Notes under the pieces: model-generated
Database searches by the model: none
What the model was told of the DNA's origin: nothing
What the model saw: the letters and a program-made list of their open reading frames with translations, nothing else
In this document: positions 39,871-52,750 of the stretch, one piece after another
Layout: each line of letters starts with the position of its first letter
Numbering within the stretch: the stretch's first letter is position 1
Position numbers and translations under genes: made by a program
Assembly (NCBI RefSeq): GCF_910591885.1
Contig: NC_063279.1
Span: 1,302,001-1,366,000 of the forward strand
DNA length: 64,000 nucleotides
DNA from: Bombus terrestris
Taxonomy: Eukaryota; Arthropoda; Insecta; Hymenoptera; Apidae
Reading direction: 5' to 3'

Positions 39871-41585
39871 AGATTTCTACTTATAGCTCTTTTGTTTCTA
39901 GAACTTGTAATCTAAGACAAAATTTATATTCAAGAGCACAATAATACGAACTTCTGCTTATTTTGAATTTTTTGGTTCATTAAATTCTATTCTCTTCGTA
40001 ACAGCGGTCTCCAGGTCACGGATATACAACAAAAGAGGTGTAGAATTTTTGTTGAAGTTACTTCAACAAAAAATATCTTTTCTCACGAACTAAGAGAAAT
40101 TTATTATTATTAATTTAAAGTACTCGTCTTTTTCGATTTCCTTGATAATATTTTCTCGAACGTAACATTGGTAAGACCTATCTATCCGACGTTTGTTAGC
40201 TCGTCGCGTAAATGATCTTTTCACCGTTATTCACTCGGTTTCGTTTATTTGGCCGCCACTACTATCGCCGTATTACAGATTAACTGGGTCGACGAAAGAT
40301 TTTCAATAATCCAATATACCGATGTAATTTTACCTTATATACGCTGTATCCTTGTCGATGCGTTTCGTATTACTATATATATGGTACTATAGGTACACGA
40401 ATATTGCGGAGGCATCGATGCATAGCGTTCCCACACAACAATAGTTTACGAATAACGTTTGTTGGCACTGCATCGCCAATGAGAATTAAGAGAATTCGTT
40501 TCGATTAATTTTGGCTTTACGGCGTGTTGCGTTAAACTATGGCGGAACGCGCACACCGGTTCGTCCTACGTCCTATACTTGCTTTTGTATAAATCTGTCG
40601 CGTGACAGCTTTGCAGTATTTTTCGAAAAATGTTTCGAAACGAATGGAATATCGATTAGTTTGTACCAGTCGACGTTATAGGACAAAATTGATAGTACGT
40701 GTATGTGCGTACGGTTTAGCTTTATTATAGAATTGAAACATTAAAAAAATCCATAGAACAAAGACGTATCGATCGGTGTTAGAGTTAACATCGTCGGATT
40801 CGTAGATATCGGACTGCTGATATTGTTAACTTGTAACCAGTGATTTCCAAAACGATATCGGTAATAACAATTGGCTCGATTGCGCAAGATAGCGTCGATA
40901 CGACGAATAATTGTTGAATTCGAATGGAACGAGAGTCGATTCGCGGCTAATCGTACACTATTTTTTCAAGTATTGCTCGTTTCGCGGAACGAGGCTTGAG
41001 AAACGTTGATGTACACGTGTGTACACGTAGGTGGATACGGGTGTGCAGTGGCTAGGGAAATATCAACAGGTGCAGTCAGTTGGTTGTTTCGCTTAATCGG
41101 TTTCTATTCTGTGACGGAGACTTCTAAGCTCCACCCTTTCGGTAATACGCGAGTCTCCAGGGAATCGAGTCGATGCGATTCCATTGTCTTGAGGCGGATG
41201 GAATTATCCGACCTTTTTTCGAAATTGTCCGCTATGCGATTGAATTTACGAAAATAATTCTTTTCTTGACAAATCTACAGTCAGGAAAATTTCCTATTTC
41301 TAGCATTTAAACAACTATAGAAGTTGATTCACAAGCAATCTTGAAAATAATAATCTGGTGGAAAGACGTATTTCATGGAAATTGAAATCGTTTCTCGAAA
41401 TACGCGATTTTGTGATTTTTAAATGATAAATTACGCTTGCCTAAATTACGCTTTGTTTACGGTTTGCTTAAGTTGCACTTTCCTCGAGATATACGTATAC
41501 GTTCTCTCCTTAAAGAATATCGTTTTTAGCAATTATCGACCTTGTAACACGGATGTACGTATTTTTCAATTCCCACGATCGTTAC
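39871..41585. other. Gene-free spacer, starting with the probable R1 3' UTR
   Basis: 39890-39990 follows the R1 body and resembles 42985-43075, so it is probably the element's 3' UTR. The rest shows no exon or RNA gene. Confidence 0.5.
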
Positions 41586-42355
41586 TGTAGGATTTTTTTA
41601 TGGATCGATAGATCTATTTACAATGAATTAAACAGGAAACGATGGTTATTTAACGCGAACTAAATACAATAATGTGCTATAACTAAGACAACTAAATAGT
41701 CAATTTACAACTCTCGACAACACGGTTCCAACGCTCTCTTTCACGCGGACCATCCTCCTCGACAATGCTGATGTTACGAAAACTTGTGACCTAGATGATA
41801 AAAAAAAGAAGGTTGAGCCGTAGCACAACTCTTAACTTTCTTTTATCAAACTTTATTATAATTTAACGATTACAGTAATCTTACAGAGGTAGTATAACAT
41901 ATTGAATCAGAGAAAGCCTGAACAAGAACTGCCTGAGCTTGCTCAAATCTCGGCTTATATATGTTTCGCTTTGGGGATGTTGAGGGGCTCGGTGTAGGTT
42001 ATGACGATAAGGTGGTGACGCGTGCAAAAGAGTCCGAAGATCGGAGAGGAAGTCTTATCTCTGATGTAGATTAAGATGTGGTCGATGCCACACTGACAAC
42101 ACTCTGACTTCTCAACTAACCATTGCCTGTTAATTCCTCTTTCTCCTTTAAGCATCCCTTCGTCTTTTCTCGTAGCTCCACCACGTACGTGTTCCGCAAC
42201 CGTTCGTGGCCATGGTCAGGTATGCCTTTTTTCCGCGTAATTATTTGTCCGAAGGACCGACGACACGTTGATGGGCCTGTCAGCAATTAGGCTTTCTGGC
42301 GACATTGCTTATGTTTCATCCGATATTTCTTAGACCATTTGTCCATGATACTACA
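41586..42355 (-). mobile_element. LTR (family 1), copy 1, about 770 bp
   Basis: On the minus strand it runs from TGTAGTATCATGG to CCTACA, with short terminal repeats TGTAG/CTACA. It carries, in LTR order, a TATATAAG box (about 41955), a poly(A) signal AATAAA (near 41855) and a T-rich tract after it, the normal U3-R-U5 order. Its sequence is closely similar to 44176-44895 in the opposite orientation. No gag, pol or env remains between the copies, so it is a solo LTR or equivalent. The 66-codon frame within it is shared with copy 2 but is simply conserved LTR DNA. Confidence 0.87.
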
Positions 42356-42979
42356 CAATTATACGTCATTTTATTTCTCGTCCGGTCATCGTAATTCGCA
42401 AAACAATTGCATCGACGAATATTTAAATTTACGAACACCCAATTTCGTCTCAACCCATCGCTCAGCCTATCGATTTTCGTATAATTCTTACAAACGCATG
42501 GCGCCAGATCGACACGTGACATCGCACATATCGTATCGCAGACGTATTTCGGAAGCGTTGGACAAGTCGGTCTATCGTATTGTCCATCTGATCCTTCCGT
42601 TTTGCTTTCCTTCCTGCGTTCGGCGCTGTAATCCAGTCGACCGTCAATCATTATCAGCACGCACAGACAGAGAAGCGTTATGCGGTCAGTGTGTGTACGA
42701 AAAACTGTACAATCATGGCACAAGGGTAAGGGGGTTGAGGCGATTAACGTGTACGCTTGTTTGATAAAGAAACGAATGGATGAATAATAACAAAATACAT
42801 TGAAATAAGTATAAGTACAGTATAGTGTATGCCAATTTGATCTTCTCTCATTCAATGCTACAATACCAAAAGAATATCATAGGAAGCACGTTCATAGATT
42901 TATATTAAATGTATGTTAGCAGAAAAAGTTAACCTTCTTGCGTAAGTCTAGCTGAAAATTACAAGAAACAGCAATAACA

Positions 42980-43085
42980 ATCTAGGCCTTGTAACCCAAA
43001 ACAACGTTAGTATTCAAGGGCACGATAGTATGGATCTCCCCCAGTTTTGAATTTTTTCCATTTCAACTTGAAACTCTTTTACGAC
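42980..43085 (+). mobile_element. Probable R1 3' UTR stub
   Basis: TCTAGGCCTTGTAACCCAAA...TATTCAAGGGCACGATAGTA...GTTTTGAATTTTTT resembles TCTAGAACTTGTAATCTAAG...TATTCAAGAGCACAATAATA...ATTTTGAATTTTTT at 39897-39975, directly after the R1 body. Confidence 0.5.
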
Positions 43086-43183
43086 CATGGGCGGCTACAG
43101 GACTATTGTACGTGGCGAAATAAGTCGAAAATATAAAATACAACGCTTCGCTTTCGAAAATATAAATCGAGTTTGGAAATGTA

Positions 43184-43396
43184 TTAGGTTGTCCGAAAGG
43201 TTCCTTTCGTTTTATAAGGAAATAATAGACGCGCAATGTTTTTTGTTTTATATCAGTTTATTGAATTATGCACGAACATAATAATAGAAATAGAACGAAA
43301 TGGATCACACCTAATTCAATAAAATAATATAAAACAGAAATTGTTGTTCGTCTATTATCACCTTATGAAACGAAAGAAACTTTTCGGACAAACTAA
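43184..43396. mobile_element. Mariner-type MITE, 213 bp
   Basis: Inverted repeats of about 37 bases beginning TTAGGTTGTCCGAAA and ending TTTCGGACAAACTAA, with TA duplications at 43182-43183 and 43397-43398. No transposase reading frame. Confidence 0.92.
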
Positions 43397-44175
43397 TACA
43401 TATGTATATGACGAAAGTTTGAGAAGCGAAGGACGACCCGGAGGATACCGATGAATCGAAAATAGAAATGACAGTTGGTCAGCTATGACAGAGTTACGTT
43501 ATTAAGCTATAAATAGGGAGCGAAGCAAAGGGAAGGAAAGTAGAAAAGGGCGAATGGCGCGTAGAAAGAGGTTGGCACCGGCGTAAGTTGTTTGGCATTC
43601 GTTTGGCGTGCAATGCCGACCTCGTTCCAAGATTGAATCCCGCAAAACTGGCTGCACCACGGCGTTATAATTAATTTATAATACCTCTAATTACGTGGCC
43701 ATGTCGGATGCGGCTGCCCCGACGTTTAATTTGTTCGCTAATTAAACAGGATACGCGCGCGCCTTGCAAGGCAGCAAACGCGGCTGTCTCGTTTCTCTGC
43801 TTTTCTCCGTTTCTCTTCAACCTTCGTCGTTCGCCGTTTCCAACGACCTACCAAACCTCGCATCCACTCGTGCACGGGTTACGCGCTTACGAACGATGAA
43901 CACACGACCACTCGTTGCGGTCGCGGTTCAACACGCCGGTGCATCACTCTGTCGCTTCGAGATTCGACGCTACGTGCTTATCGACGATCATTTTAATCTT
44001 CACACTTTATAGTTTGCTCCTCGAAGATTACGTTCTCTTCACCGATGGAATGGATCATCGAATATTTCATCTCGAGTTTTGTATCGTCTACTTACGGTTA
44101 ATGCTTAAAATAGCGAGCTAAAGTTCCTTCGCTAAAGAAGAGAATTCGCAAATAATTAGCAGAAGGCATCGATAA

Positions 44176-44895
44176 TGTAGTATCGTGGACAGATTGTGAA
44201 CCATAAACAATGTCGCGAGAAAGCCTAAGTGCTGACTGGTCCATCAACGTGTCGTCGGTCCTTCGGTCAAATAATTACGCGGAAAAAAGGCCTATCACGA
44301 ACACGTACGTGGTGGAGCTACGAGAAAAGACAAAGGGATGCTTAAGGGAGAAAGAGGAATTAACAGGCAATGGTTAGTTGAGAAGTCAGAGTGTTGTCAG
44401 TGTGACATCGGTCACATCTTAATCTACATCAGAGATAAGACTTCCTCTCCGATCTTCGGACTCTTTTGCACACGTTATCATCTTATCGTCATAACTTACA
44501 CCAAGCCCCTCAACATCCCCAAAGCGAAACATATATAAGCCGAGACTTGAGCAAGCTCAGGCAGTTCTTGTTCAGGCTTTCTCTGATTCAGTATGTTATA
44601 CTACCTCTGTAAGATTACTGTAATCGTTAAATTATAATAAAGTTTGATAAAAGAAAGTTAAGAGTTGTGCTACGGCTCAACCTTCTTTTTTTTATCATCC
44701 AAGTCACAAGTTTACGTAACATCAGCATTGTCGAGGAGAATGGTCCGCGTGAAAGAGAGCGTTGGAACCGTGTTGACGAGAGTTGTCAATTGACTATTTA
44801 GCTGTCTTAATTATAGCATATTATTGTATTTAGTTCACGTTGAATAAGCATCGTTCCTGTTTAATCCATTTTAAATAAATAAATAGAATCCTACA
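44176..44895 (+). mobile_element. LTR (family 1), copy 2, about 720 bp
   Basis: Runs TGTAGTATCGTGGACAG to AATCCTACA. TATATAAG at about 44530, poly(A) signal AATAAA near 44637, then a T-rich run. Closely similar to copy 1 on the other strand. A short segment after GTGGACAGAT (CCTAAGAAATATCGG in copies 1 and 3) is missing here, so the copies are separate insertions and not a simple duplication. Confidence 0.88.
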
Positions 44896-47800
44896 ATTGT
44901 GTTCTCTGGATGTCTTTTCTGTACGTAACAAGTTTCCGCGACGATATCGATTAATTACGATGTGAATTTGATCGATAAAATTACGTCTAAATAGAATCGG
45001 AAATAATTTTCCAATTGCATCGTAAGTCGTAAATCATGCATTGCACGGTCAAATAAAAATAGACGCGGAGGAAACCGTTTCATTTAGCTTGTCTTTCTCT
45101 TTGATGGTTCGCTTTCACGCTGAAGTTTAATTTCCTATGGGAGTTCATGGCCACTCCGCAGGTACACTATCTATTATCCTGGTCCTCTTGGTTCGCTCCT
45201 ATTCTGATAAGTATCCGTTTCGTATTTCCATCCTAAATATTACGTCGTTGCTTTACCACGGCGTTTTTTAAACATGTACTTTGCTCTCTCTCAGTAAATT
45301 ATTGAAATATTTCTAACTCGACGGTTTCTCGTTACTTGGAATTTTCAGGAGGTAAAATCGTTAGTTTCTCTATCGCTCTGCGTATATTATTCTAAGTTTT
45401 GTCGAATTAACAAGGAACTAGAAACTCATTCGTGAAACAAAGTTTCGCGTGATTTTAAATGTACGTTTATATAAAGCTTTTAATAAAATTCTACAATTAC
45501 ATCGGCGATCGGAAAATCCCAGTAAGATCGAATGGATTGGTCGTGAAGATACGTCAGGTCATACGAAAAAAGTCGAATCCTTTAGAAAAGTTGGATGGCT
45601 ACTCGGAAGCCGTTATGAAAAATGGAACACTCCATTCGGTATAATATATTTTGAACCGGTCACTTTTGATTCTTTTCCATCAATTTTAACCCGTCGCGTA
45701 CGTACGAACGCGCACGTTAATCGTACATTTACGTTCGTACAATGCTCGACGAGCATATAAAACGAGGTAGGAAAATCGAAGAACGTCGGAGAAAAATCAA
45801 CGAACGTTAAATATCAATTACTTCTTTGTTTTCGAATTACAGTGTTTATAAATGAGATTTATTTAGACATTTATTAGATAACAGCGAAGCCAAAGAATAG
45901 ATTCATTTAAAGCGAAGCTGTTATCCAATGTGTCGCGTGTACGGTGGCAAGTTTGGAAGAAAGTATGATCAAAGTACTATCGAAGTAATCTGCGATTGCA
46001 CGTCCCATATTACTTGGAAAGCTCTTGCGCGCAGCTTCCAAAAACTTTGCGGACGAACGTTTGAAGTTCGGATTGGAGTTTCAAGTGAACTCGGGGGTTC
46101 ATCCCAATCGCTTATCGATGAAACACAGGTTCGAGTTCTAACTCGGAGATGTGGCGACATGTAGGAAATGTTCATCGGTTAGAGAAAATATCGGCGAATT
46201 GATTTTTCGTTGGTGAAAACTCAGGTTCTTTAAACTGATTGCTGATTTCTATTGACGATTTCTATCGAATGAAAGGGATACCGATAAAAAGAACGCGTAT
46301 CTACTTCACTCGTAACTTGTTAGCCGGTTTGTACACGTAATTTATTTATTCTACACGATCAATCACTTTATTATTAATTTTAGCCGGAACACATTTGAAA
46401 TTCTAGTTTCGAACGTTTGTTACGCCACAAATAATGATTATAATTTGCATAAATCTCATCAACCAGTTACGTGGTTTCATGTCACGTGTAAATAGCTCTC
46501 TGAACTCTTACTAATTCCAAATAAACTCAATTATTATCAGAGTTTATTTATTTTATTATGGAAAGCGAATAATATATATGTATATTATTTTTTCCTTTAG
46601 GGGATTTTCGACTTTTTATCCAAGCTCTTCGATTTGTCGAGCACTCCTTTTACCTCGATTTTTGAAAATCCACCATCTTTCACGAAATGCTTCACGGAGT
46701 AATTCGAGAATTTTATATTCAGTTCGCCGGTTTCTATTTACTTTAAACCTGCAGGTAGCTTACCTAAAAAGGAATTGTATGAAAAACTTCGTTCACGCTC
46801 CTTGTCCGATCCTTTGTTACTTTATATTTTATTTTATTTATCGTTAATGATCGTTTCGCAAAAATTGTTGAAATTTTTCTTTTGTAATAGAGAGAATTTA
46901 ATGTACTTGCATTCTTTGTGCGAGAAATGATTCGTCAGAGGGCATAGTTGTGCTTGGAGACGGTCGTTTCAATGCAAAAATTAATTATGAAATTGTATCT
47001 TGAAGAAAAAATTTTTTCCAAGTGGACGGAATTGTTGACGGAACTCGTTTCACCGTGCAAGAGATTATAAACAATTATAGGTACAAAGGAATAGTTCGTA
47101 ATAAACGTGGACGTGGAAGAAAAGAATTATTATTGGAACAGAGTAGGATATTTAATTTCTTTCTCATAAAACACAATATTAAACAAATTGATATTTTCTT
47201 TTCTTTATTAAATCGTGTAATTTCGAATTAATTTCTTGCTAAACAAACATATCGTTTTCTACGTAGAATCGATAGAATCCTTTCTACCATTATTATCTCT
47301 TGTTTGTACACTTGGCAGATATTTGAGATATTGGAAGTTTTTCGCTTACTTTGGACGATCGCTCGATATCGCCACGTCAATTTCTTCTCTTTGCGGAATC
47401 ACCGTTTACTCATTATTACCTTTAAATTTAGAAACTGAGAGATCTAGTCATGTATTAATTGTTATTCGATTTCTATCGTACGATTTATCTTACGATACGA
47501 AATAATTTTATCCGAAAACGAAACCTATGTTACGAATTATTGTCAAGAATCGTCGAAATTTTATCAATGGTGTTTAATTGATTATACGAAGAAAACGCGT
47601 ATTACGTCTACGACTTATCGCTTTTATAAGTACCGTGGAACTTATTTTTAAACTGATATTAATTATAAAAAGTAAATGCACTGGCCGGTTGAACGAATAT
47701 CGATTATAGTAATGGTAAATAGAGAAATATAGTATAAATAGACAAGGAACGTGGAAAAGCGATTAACGTATCGTGCTTTGAGTTTCGATAGATTATTTTG

Positions 47801-48400
47801 CAGTCTCGTTATTTATGGAAATTGTAATTTTCGTTGTATAAATTCTTTCGAGCGCAAGTATTTTGCACTTCAATTTCTTTATAATGCAATGTATGTATAT
47901 TTTATATAATTACTATGTCATTTATACATTTTTAACAAATTTCGTCCAAAATACTTTTTTGAGGCTGGTACGCCGATGTATTTGTTAGTTGAGGCAGTTG
48001 TTTTTGTGTTATACGTGCATCGCAGTATTTTAATTATATCGGCTTAATTTGCGACACTGCAAGACCTATAATTCTCTGTGAACAACTGACGATTAATAAT
48101 TTTCACTTCACATAACATTCATTGTTACATATTATAATAGGATCGACGTAATTCATCTTGGTTTGCGGAAAGAGCAAGCAAACATTGAAACTCCAATGAA
48201 TACCGAGTTTCTCGAGAACCAGAAACTTCTAAGTTTGACGAGGATAAAATTTCTATTACCATTTTAGTGGATTTGAAATAAAAACGGATAAATATTTTAC
48301 TGACTCGTGCATCTATGCCTTTTAGACAATATCGTCTTTCTGCGATAAAAATAATAAATTTCATAAACTCGTTTATTTCGAATATCATTATTAGTAGTGT
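44896..48400. other. Gene-free spacer
   Basis: No convincing exon. Open frames at 45449-45760, 45928-46164, 46578-46847 and 47022-47231 are short and lack splice context or known domains. Confidence 0.55.
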
Positions 48401-48403
48401 TTA

Positions 48404-48545
48404 GAATCAAAACTAGAATTAGATACAAAATTATAAAGCATTACCAATATTCGGAATCAAAATTAGAATTAGACACGAGATTATAAAGTACCGGTATTGT
48501 TTGCAATCAAAACTAAAATCAGATATAATGTTATAAATGAAACGA
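48404..48545. repeat. Tandem repeat, 50-bp unit, nearly 3 copies
   Basis: GAATCAAAACTAGAATTAGA at 48404, GAATCAAAATTAGAATTAGA at 48454 and CAATCAAAACTAAAATCAGA at 48504; each is followed by ATTATAAAG-like sequence. Units are diverged, so the array is old. Confidence 0.85.
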
Positions 48546-48885
48546 TACAGTTTTATATTTTTACGTATTTATCTCTATACCGAATGATTTTCGTATTAAT
48601 TACAACGTTAATAGCGATAGTAAATAAAATATAGAATAGTATCCTATAATGGTAAACAAAGTATAAATTTCTATACTTTCATAACATGTATATATATTAT
48701 TTATCTGTGTGCTTTGCTTTACGAGATTACTTTATTTCTACAGATTGCTCTTACATTATGAATAGACAATTAATTAGTAATGCAGAACAGTAATTTTGAA
48801 CAGAAATTACATACTCTTACTTCTTTCTCATCAATCGTGAAATTTAAATCTTGCGGGAATTCGTATTCAAAATTGCGAGGAAAAT

Positions 48886-49090
48886 GATTGGCGCCAATCG
48901 TTAGTTCCATCCTATACCAAGGGCGGCGCTGAAGTCAATCTGCTCACCGAAGAGAAGCGTCACATTTCGCGCGCGTTGTGATGCCGTCATATTTTTGCGA
49001 TTTTTTAGCGTAAAGTATTCTTTTCGTGTGTTCATTGTGCCTTCAGTGGTTTATAAGAGGATCCATCTTCAACATGTATCACGATACCAT
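48886..49090 (+). promoter_or_regulatory. CpG-rich patch with E2F/CCAAT-like palindrome and possible first exon
   Basis: Perfect 14-bp palindrome GATTGGCGCCAATC at 48886-48899 combines an E2F-like core with ATTGG/CCAAT. A CGCGCGCG run follows, and about 170 bases on ATGTATCACGATACCATCG is followed by gtacat, which could be a start codon and a weak donor. No downstream exon was found to join to it. Confidence 0.3.
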
Positions 49091-49320
49091 CGGTACATCA
49101 TTTATTTATCTTTTAATTTAGTGTCCCATGTCAGCTTGGATATCAGACGCAATAACGTTTCATAGCTCTTACAATTTGAAAAATGATGTGTTGTAATTGC
49201 TACGATAATAAATTACAACTGGCAATTACGTCAGAGATTCATAAGTGTCTGTCAGTTTGTTAATAATAATGAGGTAATAAGCCACATTAACGTGTTTGTT
49301 AATTTGTCAAATGGCAAATG

Positions 49321-50270
49321 TGTTACGCCGCGCAACACATCTGCATTCCATTCCGCGCGGCGTGACAGCCAACGGTCTACGTGCCGTCCTTCGAACCCTC
49401 CACAGGCCTAAGGACCCACCATAAAGTCGAAATTCTAACTGCATTGTTCGCACACATGGTTTAAGTGAATCTGTTTGCCAAAAAGGACTTTCTAATTCCA
49501 GAACTGTTTTCAGCTAGTTTTTTAGAAGGGTCCTTGGGTTTATTATGTGCTCTTAAGAATTACGAAGAAAGCGGAGATATATCTAACGAAAAATCTGAGT
49601 TTCCCTGTAAACAATGTCGCCTAGGACCCAAGTTGGTAGGAGGTTTCTTCCTCCTCTCTTCCTTCCTAACATTGGTCCCAACCAATCGACATCGCGGATT
49701 ATTGCCCTCACTTTACTAACTGAAAATGTAAGCAACGAATCCGCGTTCTTCGTTCAAAGGGCACACCCATACCAAGCTTTCCTCCGTATTCACATTAGAA
49801 TAAGCTTCAGAGTTTGATCGTCTCTCACGGTGTATAGAGTTCCCATGATCCCTATAACTCTCACCGTTCCTGTATCTTTCTGAGTTCCTTCATCATTTCT
49901 CAAGGTGCCTACACGGCCTAGAGTCTTCTAAGGCTCTCACTTATCCAGAACTCCGACAGTTCCTATAACTCTCAAAGGCCTAGAGCGCCTAAAGCTCTCC
50001 TTCTCTCATCCAAGGCTAACCCTTCTCTCGTTATCTGTATCTTAATCAACGGCGTTACTACTTTGTGTGATTGTATAAAGTGTTGGAAATATACATTATT
50101 ATAACTCTGACTCCCAGTGTTATACCGCATTAACCACCCCGATTATCCTAACCGAAATACGGGGATCGAACTATTCGTGGTGTCGATTATTCTAATCGTA
50201 ACGGGAATTTACGACTCCCGTTGACGCGTATTCTAACGATCGCGTCTCCCCGCGATAGCTCGAAAATACA
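49321..50270 (+). mobile_element. Solo LTR (family 2), 950 bp
   Basis: Starts TGTTACGCC and ends AAAATACA, flanked on both sides by the identical 5-mer AAATG (49316-49320 and 50271-50275). The first 47 bases form a hairpin: TGTTACGCCGCGC at 49321 pairs with GCGCGGCGTGACA at 49355. A TATAAAG lies near 50075. No internal coding region. Size, TG..CA ends and 5-bp duplication fit a Gypsy- or Pao-type solo LTR. Orientation is inferred from the TATA position. Confidence 0.86.
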
Positions 50271-50275
50271 AAATG

Positions 50276-52410
50276 TATATAGAAATTTTGAAATATTTTC
50301 TATAGTAATACAAACACGTTCATTTTTCAATACGTGTTACCACTACTCCGTGTATACGTTTATATATTCGTATATACGATTTTTAAAGTAAGTTAACCTC
50401 AATCACTAAAATGTTCGTTTATGAGAGAGAATTTATTTTAATTGTAATCATAGTTTCTTTAATTCAATCTGAAATTTATAATTAGAGGTTAATAATTGTC
50501 ACAGGCATATTGTTTCGTGTTACAAATTGAGAAGCTCGAAGGACAATAGTGCAAGCGGCGAATAATTTGTGAGAATTATTGGTAAGTTACGTTTTAATAG
50601 AAATCAGTACGCTTATAGATGTTAATTTTCTAACCCTATGTCGAACTAAACTTGAAAAAATATATATTTTCTGCAAATGTCACGTAATTTCTATTTAGAT
50701 TTTCATATTACTCGATATAATCATAACAATCGCGTGTCTCGTTACGGCGTTAACGAAATTCGGAAACATTTCGATACGATATGAATATGAAAGTTTTTCA
50801 TGGTCCTGTTCAAATACTTTCACGAATAGACACAGAAAAATTACTGCGTAGCAAATTTTCTGTTATCAGATCGTAGGTTGACATATTGTTACTTCGTTAA
50901 AAGAATCGTGTATTTCCACGTACTTTCGTGATTCGATATATGTTAATTATTTCATCTCCATCTTCTGCTGAAGGATAATTTACAGAATTTTAATTATTAA
51001 CAATTTTGTTTATTTATTTTATATTTGAACGAGCCTTAATAGAGTACCCTTTGATATACAAAATAACGAAAGTAGAGGGAAGATTAATATTAACATATAT
51101 ATAGAGATAGAAGCATAAAAATAAATTAAAGTAAAATTGCTAAAATTTGTAAAACAATACATTTACGATGCATTTTCATGTACGTTGGTGAGTCGATGTA
51201 TGCTAATACAATACTACAGCCAATCATACAACCCCCTTACGATAATTCTGCGTCGATGAACAGGACACGTAACATCGATGGAAAGATCGATGAGCAACGG
51301 GACGCGTGATCGACGAATCGTTGTTGGGTTGAACATCAAACTGCATCGGGTACCACTGTCTACAGGTATACGTGTGGCACTCAGGGATCATCGCGACGAG
51401 GAGACGCTCGCTGGCGTACGTTGGTATTGGTTGGTATCGGTGCGACACAGGGGCCAAGGGTTCTAAGGGGGTTGATGCGTCGGCGTGTTGCGCCGTAGCT
51501 TTTGCCGCGGCGCCCGGCAGTCCGTAGGCGAAGTCCTAACGAGTAGCCGGCGAGCGAGCCGTTTCTCCAAAAAACTTCCCTTCAATTACATTGCGCTGAG
51601 ATTTCCGTGTCCATCTTTCGAATTTTCGGCTCCTCGACCCGCGTGCCTTCTTTACTCGTCGCGTTTTCGCCGTTCGTTTTATGCTTCCCTCGTAAACTCG
51701 CCGTAGGCTGTTTCGTTCAAACTGTTTGATCCTTGATAAGTTTGGATAAGTTTGAAGTAAGAGATCGAACACGTTGATCGATAGTGAGATTAACTTTCTA
51801 TTTTACGAAATACGTACGATCGATTTATGGGTCGAGGAAGGTATTCACCAAGTGCGAACAGTGTTTGTATCGACGAATATGGAAAATTTTGATGATATGT
51901 GACGAGATTCTGTCGATCGTGCGGCAAAAAGTAAATGAGCCGATTTTCGACCGACGAGTCGTAGGACGGATGTACCTTGGTGGAATGTATCAGTGAGGAA
52001 CGATAGGTGTTGTGATTTGGAAGAGTGTACAAAATTCACGATTCGTGATTCTCGAGACTAGTGATCGAATCAAACTCCTCGAAAGGATCTCGTATGCGTG
52101 TAAGTTGAGTCGAAGTTCGAAACGTAATTCAAATTCTGTAAGAAGTAAAAGGAAAGAACGTAATTGTATTTAATTATGTCATCGAATGATTCCTTCGAAA
52201 GAACGTCGAACGTTCTCGCAAATTGTTTTTGAGATGTTTCAAACTCGTTTCATTCGCCCAGGACTTTCGTTAAATCGAAGAATTAAGAAATTCCCAGTCG
52301 ATTTGCTTTTCATCGCGGTCATTCGCGTGATCTCCTGTCGGATTTTAACTGTTCGCAATTAAAACACTCGCGATACATGAATGAGAATGATACTTTTAAA
52401 GGTAGAAATA
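50276..52410. other. Gene-free spacer with CpG-rich patch at 51.2-51.7 kb
   Basis: 51240-51690 is GC-richer (GCGTCGGCGTGTTGCGCC near 51477) and could be a promoter or 5' exon; no linked coding exon was identified. Confidence 0.4.
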
Positions 52411-52750
52411 CAGTGGCTGATTAAAGTATTTGAATTATCATAGAAAACTTTTTACGATTACATTGTGTGTGTTATGCGAGACAGTTTTGAAATTCCATTA
52501 ACGCCGTAGAATTACAATTACATTTGATAAGGAATTACATTTCCTATTTACATAGAAACTAAGTAAGTGTTCGCTTTCGTTATGTATTCAAAAATGACAA
52601 TTTTCAGTACAAAGTTTGTAACAAAAGATGTATCAAAATATTGCTATATAATTTATTTGAATAAAATTTTATAAAGTTTTGTATTTGTACGCGCAACACG
52701 TTCGTCAAAATTTGCTACGTTAAGAGTTCGAATACTTTCGTGAGTCATTG
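52411..52750. mobile_element. Tc1-like non-autonomous element, 340 bp
   Basis: Left end CAGTGGCTGATTAAAGTATT and right end AATACTTTCGTGAGTCATTG are imperfect inverted repeats of about 24 bases. TA duplications at 52409-52410 and 52751-52752. CAGTG-type ends are usual for Tc1 elements. No transposase frame inside. Confidence 0.75.

Larger units (their letters stand above)
42356..44175. other. 1.8 kb between two inverted LTRs
   Basis: No retroviral or other coding sequence. Holds an R1 3' stub (42980-43085), a mariner MITE (43184-43396) and CpG-rich DNA. The open frames at 42316-42855 and 42339-42764 overlap on opposite strands and lack protein features. Confidence 0.6.

Noticed and set aside
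42316..42855. 179-codon minus-strand frame
   Set aside because: Begins inside an LTR, overlaps an equally open plus-strand frame, and shows no domain or splice context.
41955..44538. Two nearly identical 66-codon frames (minus at 41955-42155, plus at 44338-44538) that look like a conserved small protein
   Set aside because: Both lie within LTR copies 1 and 2, spanning the region before the TATA box; the similarity is due to repeat identity.
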